The notes beneath the pieces are model-generated. The model was not told the DNA's origin, ran no database searches, and saw only the letters and a list, made by a program, of their open reading frames with translations. A stretch of DNA of 64,000 nt. Source: Saprospiraceae bacterium. Its GTDB lineage: Bacteria; Bacteroidota; Bacteroidia; Chitinophagales; Saprospiraceae. Shown here in pieces: positions 25,882 through 37,800 of the stretch. Each line of letters begins with the position of its first letter. Position 1 is the stretch's first letter. The stretch lies in NCBI GenBank assembly GCA_016719615.1, contig JADJYQ010000001.1:718501-782500 (forward strand), read 5' to 3'. The position numbers and the translations under genes were made by a program.

Positions 25882-28800
25882 ATGAGAAAACTTAGACTTA
25901 CACACACTTTGGGATTTTCATTATTAGTGAAATCCCTAAAACCAATTTTAAACCAACATTTCATTGGTATTTTTCTGATCTTGGGTGCAACAACGCAACA
26001 AGTCAAGGCCCAATGCACTGCAAAGGATCATGAAATTGCAGGCTATGTTTATATGGACCTTGACCGAAATGGAGTTAAGGATCCCGGTGAAATCGGCATT
26101 GGACAAGCAACTGTTAAAGCTTTCGGGCCTCAAAATCAGCTCATAAGCGCTATTTTGACAGATGGGAACGGGCACTATGTGATACCCAATATTGTCAATC
26201 AAAATATTTTCAGGCTGGAAATGTATGCGCCCGCGGGGTTTTATTATTCTGCTATGGGCATTCAAGGTTCGCAAGATGTCAGATTTGTCGAAGCCCCTGC
26301 ATGTGATATAAATTTTGGTGCATTTCCTGTAAATCCGGATTGCATTCCTTCCATTGCAAATGTATTTACAACTTGTTTTGTCAGAGCAGATGGAGATGTT
26401 ACTTCGCCAACGTTAGTAGGTTTGCCGTTTCAGTTTAACCTGAATACAAATCCCTATAAACTTGCAATGCAAAATCAGACGGGTTCTGTTTGGGGACTTG
26501 CCTGGAATAAAGCACAGCAAAAATTATATTCTTCGGCTTTTATAAAATACGGCGCTGCATTAGGTATCGGCGGTACAGGTGGTATTTATGTTACAGATCA
26601 ACAATCTAATCAGACGAATTTATTTATTGATTTAAATGCCGAGGGTGTTAATTGTGGTAGTGTGACCCAATCAAATCCATTACATTGTAGCTATTCAGAT
26701 GCTGTTGGAAAGGCAGGCTTGGGTGACATGGATATGTCTGATGATGACCGATTGTTATTTGTGAGCAATCTTTATAATAAATCATTAGTGATCATTCCGG
26801 TTGATCATCCAACCGCTGCAAATATCATGGAAGTTAAGGTGCCGGATCCCGGATGTTCCAATGGAAATTATGTGATCGGTGCCGTCGAATATTATAAAGG
26901 GAAGGTTTTTATAGGTGTAACTTGTACAGCGGAAGGAAGCAAAAATAAATCTGATTTTTACTTTCATATTTATGAATTCAATATCCTCAGCAAATCCTTT
27001 AATATTATTTTCTCAACAACTTTTGCTAAAGAATATTGGTTGCAGAATCCCGGAAATCAAAGACCGGTTTCACAATGGTTGACAAATCTTGCATTTGTAA
27101 ATGATGATTTCATGGTGATGGGTATCACAGATCGCACCGGACATACCTATTGCGATCCTGTATATCCTTTGACCGGAGAGTATGGTGATGTCCTTATGTT
27201 GTGGAAAAATGGCAATACCTGGCAACTTGAGAATAAAGGGATTGCAGGTACACGCGCAGGAAATGGACCAAATCATTATGAAGGGCCCGGCGGCGGTGAA
27301 TTTTTTGGAGATGACTATTGGATCGTCGGACCAGGACTCCACCCTGAAGTTGCTTTCGGTAGTGTTCTTGTTTTACCCGGTGTTGAAGAAGTTGTTTCAA
27401 GCTGTTATGATCCTGTTTACGAATCTTTTTCAGGAGGATTTCATAAATATTCAACGCTTAATGGAAAAAAATCTGCGGCCATTCAATTATATAATAAACA
27501 AAGCTCAGCTTATGGCAAATCTGCAGGTCTGGGAGATATGGCGATTGGATGTCCACGTGTGCCCATAGAAATTGGCAATTACGTTTGGATAGATGTAAAT
27601 GAAAATGGAATTCAGGATGGAAATGAAAAACCCGTAAAAGGTTTGGAATTGATCTTATTGGATAAAAATTGCAATATTATAGCTGCAACAACTACAGACA
27701 ACTATGGATATTACGTATTTAACTCCGGAAATGTCGATAGCAACATGGATGGTCAGCCTGATGAAATAAAATCTTTTGAAGATTATTATTTAGTTGTAAA
27801 TGATTCCCGATTTCTGGTCAATGAAGCGCATCTTATTTTGGACCTGGATACTGTTAAGTTGGCTGCGCATAAATCTGATTTTGAACTAACGCTCGTTAAT
27901 AGCGATGCCCAATTATGGAACTCCGCTTTATGTGGAATCTATAATAATTTTCCTTATATACATATCCATACGGGTGGATCCGGTCAAAATGATTATTCAT
28001 TCGATATTGGTTTTGTTCTTGAAAAACCGGAATTACCTCCTCCGCCAGATGATAAAATATATGATTTGGCATTGATTAAAAAAGTGACCGGATCAAAAGT
28101 TGTTAAAAATGGTGAATTGATCACTTTCCAAATGATCGTGACCAATCAGGGCAATCAGCAAATACCACAATTTGAACTTACAGATTACATCGAAACATAT
28201 TTTCAATTTGAACCCGCATTAAATCCGGACTGGTCTTTTGCAAATGGGAAAGCAAAATTGAAAGTAAACACTGCGATTAAACCGAAAACGGAATTTATTG
28301 CAGAAATTACTTTGCGATTAAATTCATCATTGAAGCCGGATAAGATTATCAATGCAGCTGAAATTTCTGGAATGTGGAATGAAAACAGCGTTGTAATCAA
28401 GGATGAGGACTCAACGCCGGATGACATTAATGGTAATGATAAAGGGGGCGTTCCCAATTCAAATACGGACAACATCATCGATAACAATAACATCGACGAA
28501 GACGATCACGATAGTGAAACATTGCCGGTAGCTGATTTGGCATTGCGCAACATTAGTTTAAACAACGAACCTGTTAAACGTGGTGAAGTTGTTACATTTA
28601 GAATGGAAATTTATAATCAGGGCAATATTGCAGCATCATCCATTGATATTGTAAATTACATATCATCTAATTATGTTTTTGACCCTGTATTAAACCCGGG
28701 CTGGAATTTAAATGGGGGCAAAGCTTACACAACGTTGCAGGCAAATCTTCAACCGGGTAGTTCAACATCTATTGATATCCATTTAAAACTGGTACAACAA

Positions 28801-31800
28801 AATATAAATCAACTTAGCAATACAGCAGAAATTTATGCAGCAAGAGATGCAGGTGCAAATGTGCTGGTTGATTATGACAGCACTCCTGATAATAATCCAT
28901 CAAATGATAATGGTGGATTGCTGGGGACTGAAACTGATGACTTGATTTCAGACGCAGGCTCATTGGATGAAGATGATGCCGATCCTGCTGCAATCAGCAT
29001 TCATGATCTTGCTTTGATATTGACTACAGATCAAACAAAGCCGGTTAAAAAAAATCAGGATATTACTTTTCAATTGACTGTTTGCAATCAGGGCAATGTA
29101 ACTGTTAGTGAACATAATGTTGTTTTTTATACACCATTGGGATTGGAATTAAGTCCTTCAGATCATAATGGATGGTTTATTATGGGTGGCTTATTGAGGA
29201 AAAATACCCCATCTTTTATTGCAAGCGGAGAATGTATGACACAAGAAGTGATCATGCGCGTCAAAACGGATGCAATTCCTAGTGAATTATTAGCAAAAGC
29301 AGAAATTACAGGAGCTCTTGATTTATTTGGTAATGACATTTCCCTCAGAGATTGGGATAGCAATCCAGATTTGAATCCGGCAAATGATGCAGGCGGAGTC
29401 GTGAGCACACCAACTGATAATATTTTTAATGGAGATGGAGTCAGCGATGAAGATGATGCAGACCCTGCACAGCTTTTATTAATGGATCTGGCTTTGATAA
29501 AATTGTATAACAATGGAACATCTCTAAAATACAAGCGTCAGGCGAATTTTTCAATGATCATGTATAACCAGGTAAATATTCCGGTATCACAAATAGAAAT
29601 TACAGATTATATTCCTGAAGGCCTTGCTTTGAGTAATTTTTCCAAACAAAATGGATGGAGTGTTTCCGGTGCAAATGCAAAATATTTATTACAGACGCCT
29701 CTATTGCCAAATTCAAACACTTCCATCAATTTACAACTTGATCACCTTTCAAATTTTGTTGCAAACGATCTGGTAAATTATGCTGAAATATCTGAAGTTT
29801 GGGGAAATGGATCTGAAAATCTTTCAGACTATGATTTTGACAGCGCCCCAGATGAAATCAAAGATAACGATCCTGGAGGGTTGCCTAATAGTTCAACAGA
29901 TAATGTAGTATCAGCAAACGAACTCATCGATGAAGATGATGCAGATCCTGCGGGTGTGCCAGTATTTGATCTTGCACTCACTAAAAAATTAGTTGAATCT
30001 AAAATTGCTTATCTAAAAGGCGATACCGTAGAATACATTATTGAAATTTCCAACCAGGGAAATGTCATAGCTAAGGATATTACTATAGTTGATTACCTGG
30101 ATGCAAAATATACATTTGACAAATCTCTTAATGATGGTTGGTCGGAACTCGTGGATGGTAAAGTGAAGCATTTATTTGAACTCACCTTATTACCTGGTGA
30201 AAAAGCAAGTAAGTCCATTTTTCTGCAATTTGCAGGTTTAAATAAAGGAGAACTGATTCCGAATTATTCAGAAATCGTCAGCGCTTTTGATAATGTTGGA
30301 AATCCCGGCGATGATTTTGATTCTTCACCTGATGAAAATGATAAGAATGATAAGGGTGGCGTGCCCGGAACTTTACTGGATAATGTAACTGATGATCATG
30401 GTGAATTGGATGAAGATGATCACGATGGTGCAGATAGTAATCCGGTCAATTTTGATTTGGCAATTATTAAAGATATTGATCAGGTGATTGTTAGTCGCAG
30501 TCAGTTGCTCACATTTAATATCAGAATATACAATCAGGGTATCACAGCCGCAAAAGAGATAGAACTTGTGGATTATATTCCGGAAGGATTAATTCTTGAA
30601 GATCCGAATTGGGCTACCGGAGTTTCTCTTAATGGGATTACCAAAGCCTATTTTCAAATGAACGAACAAAATGGCAGGTTACCGGCTGGAGGATTGTTGC
30701 CGGGTGATAGTACCATCGCATATATAAAATTGCGTGTGGATCCAAATCAAGCTGCCGGAATAATTATCAACAGAGCGGAAATTTACAAGGCGACAAACGC
30801 AGTAAATGTATCTGATGAAGATTCTGATCCCGATGATGACCCACTTAATGATCCGGGTGGGGTGGTCTTTAATGATTCGGATGGTAGTTCAGCCAATCCA
30901 GATCCTTTGACTTCACCTGATGATGAAGACGACGCAGATCCTGCCGGAATTATTATTGTCGATTTGGAAAGAACAGTTGAATGCTTTTGCCTGGACAATG
31001 CATATAATGGCGATGATGGCCAATTTTACGATGAACTGGAATTTAGATCAATTTCAGGTGATACTTGGTTCATTTATCAGGTTGATGGATTTTATCATGA
31101 ATTGAGCATGGATCCGCCAAACATTCCTTTGCCTTTTATAACAGGGCCTTTAGGGTATGTCCTCGATGAAAATAATCTGGGTGACGGAACCAGTATTTAT
31201 ACTATACGTGGTGTGCATGTGGAAGGTATAGGATATTATATTATTTTATCAAATCAATATGGTGTAAAACTTAACAGTGGAGTCAACAAATGTAATTATG
31301 ATGAGCTGACTTTGTTGAAATCGCAAAACAATGTTTGCTCCGGACAAGTTGTGCGTTATGAAATTAAAGACATACCGAACGCCTCTTATGAGTGGACATT
31401 ATTGAGTGGAGGAACAATTATTTCCAACCCAGCAGACAATCTTGTAGATGTTGAATGGACTGGCAATATTGGGTCAACGCATACACTTAAGGTAGATGTG
31501 ACCTTGGCAAATTCATGTTTGAGCCCATTACTCATTCCGGTTACCATAGGATCTACAGCAGGTACTGTTAGCTGTATAGGAGCTATTCAGGCTTCATTGT
31601 CTGCTGGTTGTGAAGTGCAAATTACTTCTCAAATGTTATTATTAGGTGGACCCTATGATTATAATTCTTATGCGGTAATGATTTTTAATAAGGATGGAAG
31701 TCTTGTTCCCAATAATATTTTAAATCACAACCATTTAGGGAAAACTTTAATTGCTAAAGTGATTAATGTTTGTAATGGGAATTCGTGTTGGTCAAATATA

Positions 31801-34800
31801 TTGGTAGAAGACAAAATAAAGCCAAATATTACCTGTATAAATGACACTATAGACTGCACTTTGATGAAGTCTTATTTAAAACCATTCATTGTAGATAATT
31901 GTGATACAGATCCGCAACGCATACTTGTTGATGAAACCATTGAAAATACGCCTTGTAATGATTTATACTCAAAGATTGTAACTCGGACCTATCGTGCAAA
32001 GGATGCATCCGGAAACTATTCGGTTGATTGTAAAATGGACATTTTCCTGAAGCGCATTCAATTGGATTCTTTAGTATTTCCAGATTCACTAATAGTGCCT
32101 AAAGGAAATGCACTGCTGTGTGGTGAATTCGCAGCTGATGCAAACGGAAGACCTTTACCTTCTGTCTCAGGTATTCCACTTTATCGGGGCTTACCAGCAT
32201 GGCCCAATAATGATAATAAGTATTGTGATTATATCGTGAGTTATGAAGACCTTGAACTATTTACGGGATATACCTGTACTCGTAAATTCAGGCGGAACTG
32301 GAAATTTACATTATGGTATTGCAATACTTTTGAAGTAAAATCATACGTGCAATTGATCGAAATTGTAGATCATAAACCACCTGAACTCACCTGCCCATAT
32401 AATATTACAGCTACAACGGATGCATACACCTGCAATGCAAATGTTTGGATACCTATGCCTAAGGCAATTGATAGTTGTAGCCAAATACTTCGCATTGATC
32501 TGTTATATCCGGGAGGCTTAATAAAAGATTTTACAGCTCAATATATTTCACTGCCAAAAGGATCTCATAAGTTGAATTTCTATGCTTATGATCTTTGTTA
32601 TAATGTGGATGCATGCACCTTTTTTGTGGATGTAATTGATAACACGCCGCCGGTGGCTTTATGCGATAAAGAAACAGTGGTCACTCTTGACCGTTTTGGT
32701 GAAGTATGGGTGCCAGCGAATGTATTTGATGATGGCAGTTATGATGATTGTCACATCAAGTCTATGTCGGTTAGAAGAATGACCATTCAAGCAGAGTGTG
32801 GACCTGATGATCTTGAATTTAGAGATTCCATTCATTTTTGTTGTAAAGATTTGGGTCAGGAAGTCATGGTGATGTTTAAAGTAACTGATCATGATGGAAA
32901 TGAAAATACTTGTATGGTCACCGTTGAAGTGCAGGATAAAACGATACCCCATATCTATTGTCCGCATGATGTCACTATAAGCTGTCACGATCATTTTGAT
33001 TTGAATGATTTAAGTCAGTTTGGTGCGCCGCGTGTTTCTGATAATTGTAATACTACCTATACCGAACAGGTATTTCCAAATATTGACCAATGCCGGGAAG
33101 GTTATATCGACAGAGTATTTACAGCCGGAAACGGAGTAGGTATTGATGTGTGTGTGCAACGAATTTGGATTATAAATCCATCACCATTCAAAGAATCAGA
33201 TATTATCTGGCCTTTGGATTATGAGACATCAGGTTGTTTGGTCAATGGATTATTGCCTGAAACATTGCCACAGGGTTATGGATTTCCTGATATTGATGAA
33301 GATATATGTGATTTAGTAGGAATTTCTTACCAGGATCATACATTTAGATTTATAAATGGTAGTGATGCCTGTTATAAAATTATAAGAAAGTGGAAAGTGA
33401 TCAACTGGTGCAGATTGTATGATCCAATTACAAATGATCCTATCATTTATACCCGCGAACAAATTATAAAAATCCACAATAAAGTTGCGCCGACTATTTT
33501 AACGGGATGTACAGACACTGTTTTTGCAATTATAGATACGAGTTGTGCGGGTGGCGATGCATATTTAGTTGCTACAGCCGATGACGATTGTACTTTAGAT
33601 AATGAAATAGTTTGGGAATACCACATTGATTTGAACAAAGATGGTATAGAAGATTACAGCAATTTGGGTGTAGGTGCTGTTATAAATGCAAGTGGTTTTT
33701 ATCCATTAGGCAAACATTCCATAAAGTATGTATTTGAGGACCGTTGCGGAAATAAATCAGTTTGCACGGTCAATTTTGAAATCCTGAATTGCAAACCTCC
33801 TACGGCATATTGTAAAGTAGGATTATCGACCTCTTTAGTTCCTATGGATGTAAATGGAAATGGTAGTGTAGATGATGAATTTGTAATCATCTGGGCTAAA
33901 GATTTTGATCATGGCAGTTACCATCCTTGTGGCTATCCTTTGACTTATTCATTTGGAAAGGACACAACTGTTAAATCAGCAAAATACGATTGTGATTCCA
34001 TAGGGCGTAGAACGGTAACCATTTGTGTTACTGCAAGTAATGGGAAGCAGGATTGCTGCAATACCTATATCGATATTCAGGATAATAACAATGTAAGTTT
34101 CTGTGGTTGTGTTAAATTTCCGCCTAATGTTACTATAACAGATTGTTCTCAGAATACGGATCCTGTTGTTATTGATTCAAGACCAAGCATTGGCAATTGC
34201 ACAGGCTGCACACATACCGGTACAAGTTATAAGGATAGTGTCGCATTGAATGTACCGAACACTTGTTTGGCTGTTTACAGAACCTGGAAGGTAACATTTG
34301 ATTGTGTAGGTGAGCCAGGTAGAACTTTCGACAGAACTCAGGTTATCATTGTGACCACCGATTTAAAAGAAAGTGATATCGTATGGCCAAAAGACTCTGT
34401 CATTGTTGACAATTGTCGTGGATCCATTGATACTGCAGATGTTGGAGAAGTGCCTCGTTTCTGTGTGCACAATAGCGATGTGATGTTGATGTATGAAGAC
34501 CAGGAAATCCGAAGAGAAGCTAATTGTGTTTTCTATGAGCGCATTTGGAGGGTATTTAGTAAATGCGTTCCTTCACAAACTTATTCATTTAGGCAAGTGC
34601 TGAAAGTGATTGAAGGTGCAGGCATCAGATATATTTTACCTCCGGATATTACGGTAACTGATTGTCATGTTTCATTCGACCCGGGTGCATTAAATGGAGT
34701 TCCTAAAACGAATTGTCCTTGTCCTACATTCCAGCATACCTTTGTAGATTCCATTGTTCAGTCAGAACCCAATACCTGCTATGTTATTTACAGAAAGTGG

Positions 34801-37800
34801 ACGTCTGTATTTAATTGTCCGCCGGATGTAAGCGGTACTTTCAGAGGTACGCAAAAAATCACCGTCAGAATTACATTAACAGTCAATGATATTCAATGGC
34901 CGGAAGATTCGGTTCTGGTTGATAATTGCAGAGGATCTGTAGATACATCTCTGATCAATAATGTTCCGAGATTAAAGAAAGATTTTTGCGGTGAAGTGAC
35001 GATTACTTTTACGGATCAGACGATAAGTCAAAATGATACTTGCAGAATTATACATAGAACCTGGACGGTTTTGAATACATGTAGTGCAGCTCCACAATTG
35101 GAACGATTCACATTTTTACAAGTTCTCAAAGTGACCAAGCCTAGTGGACCTCAGGTCAAATTCCCTGCTGATATTACAGTAACTGATTGTAAGAAAGTAT
35201 TACTTCCAGATTCATTGAATGGATTTCCAAAATTAAATTGTCCATGTAATGTATTTACGCATACATTCCAGGATTCACTGGTCACCACTGAGCCTAACAC
35301 TTGTTATGTCATTTATAGAAAGTGGACATCCATTTATAATTGTCCGCCGGAAGTAAGTGGTACATTCCGCGGAACTCAGAAAATTACCATTAGAATAAAT
35401 TTGAATCCTTTGGATATCATGTGGCCTAATGATACGGTCATTGTTGATAATTGTCCGGGATCCGTAGATACTGCTGTGATCAACAATACACCAAAATTGA
35501 CTAAAGATTATTGTGGTTATGTTGTTTTCAGATATACAGATCAAATCTTAACAACATCAGGAGATACTTGCCGATGGATTAGAAGAACATGGATTGCTTC
35601 TAATGAATGTTCTGATCCTCCGACGAAACAGGAGTTCTCTTTTATACAGATATTAAAAGTGACCAATCCGATTAAACCAAGAGTAACTATTCCTCCGGAT
35701 ATAACTGTTACGGATTGTAAACAATCCTTAAAGCCGGAAATGTTGAATGGTGTACCAAAAGCATTATGTGTTTGTGATAGTGTTAGTTTTTGGTATAAAG
35801 ACGACACGATTTATACCAATCCGGAAGTATGTTTTGTAATCGAAAGAAACTGGGAGATTAGATTTATTTGCGAACCGGATTATGATTCAACGTTCTTTTA
35901 CGTTCAAAAAATTACTTTGGATGTAGATCTGAATCCGAATGATATAACATGGCCGGCTCCATTTTTTGTCTCTTTTACTTGTAATCCAACGCTTGATCCA
36001 AGTATAACGGGATCTCCTTCTTTGAAGAAAGATTATTGTGGACTCGTTGCATTTAGTTTTAGTGATCAGCCCGGATCTTCCGGTCCTTGTAATGGATTAT
36101 TGCGCACATGGACTGCCATAAATGTGTGTAGTCCGACACAGAGATTTCAATTTATTCAGATCATTGAGACCAAGAATCAAGACCCACCATCTATTACCTG
36201 TCCGCGCGATACAATTGTAGCAGCAGATGGAAATACTTGTGGAAAGATTTTGGTTCTTCCAAATCCAACATTAAATAACAACTGCAACACAGGAGTTACC
36301 TTTACAAATAATGCGCCGCCTGTATTTCCGGTAGGTATGACATTTGTTGTGTTTACCGCACAAGATAGTTGTGGCAATGTAGCAACATGTACAACCAAAG
36401 TAACGGTCATTGAAAATGTTCCACCTGAAATCACCTGTCCCGGAAATGTAACGATTTCCTGTGGTGATGACACAAATGACCTGACACCTTATGGAACTGC
36501 AAGTGCGACGGATAATTGCCCGGGAGTCGTCATTACAGAAACGGTGACCCGCAATCTAAACATTTGCGACATTGGAACGATCACTCGTAAGTTTGTCGCT
36601 ATTGATGCATCAGGAAACCGTGATTCATGTACACAAACGATCACTGTTCAGAACATTGATCCTTTGGATGAAGTTGATATTATTTGGCCGCCATCACCTA
36701 TAACAGTAGGTGAATGTGAAGATTTTGATCCGAATGTTACAGGTGTTCCAGGGTTTGATTCATCCGGAATCTCATGTTTGAGAGCAAGGATTACAAGCGT
36801 AGACACGAATTGGTGCGAAATCAGAACGGATTGTGAGTGGGAGCGGACCTGGACTGTTTATGATACTTGTAGTGACAGGACTTTTACTTTTGTTCAACTT
36901 ATTATTATTGATGATAAGAACGAGCCCAATATTTTAGGAGTAAATGATACCACTGTGTATGCAAATGATTCAATGTGCAATAACTTTATTACATTAATTG
37001 CATTTGTAGATAATTGTGATTCTGCAAACATCAGCATCATGAACGATTCACAGTTTGGCGTTAATAATGAAGAAAATGCATCTGGGCTATATCCTGTAGG
37101 TACAACAGTGGTAACCTTCACAGCTGTCGATGGTTGTTGTAATGTGGCAACCAAGATGGTGAGTATTACGGTAATAGACACAGTGGCTCCGGAATTTACT
37201 TGCAGAAAAGTTGTGAAAAAAATTCAGGATGATGGTTGTGCTGATTTTAATTCTCAGGAGTTTATATTAAAAGTTGATGACAATTGTACCGATTCAGCAT
37301 TTATTATGACTTCTTTTAATAGGGACGATTTCAGCGATACGATTCGCACGATATGTTGTGATTCCATTACAAATTATGAATATACAACAGCTGTAAAAGT
37401 ATACTTCAAAGATCAGGCGGGAAATATTGATTCATGTTGCACCTTATTGCAAGCCGTTGATGAAGATACGATTTGTGGTCCAACCTTGTTGTCACATATT
37501 AAAGGATTTGTGAGAACCAGAAAAGATCTCAATATGCAGGGTGTAGAAGTGATGCTTGACAATGGCTTAGCCGGATCAGTGAACTCAGGTATGGATGGAT
37601 ATTACGGATTTTATAATATGCCAAGCGGTGGTAGTTATAAAGTGGGTTCAAGCCATGATATAAATCCTTTAAATGGAGTGAGCACGGCTGATATCATCCA
37701 TATTCAAAGACATATATTGGGTATCGCAACATTTGCGGATCCATTGAAACATATTGCTGCAGATGTAAATAGTAATAAGAAAGTTACGACTGCTGATATT

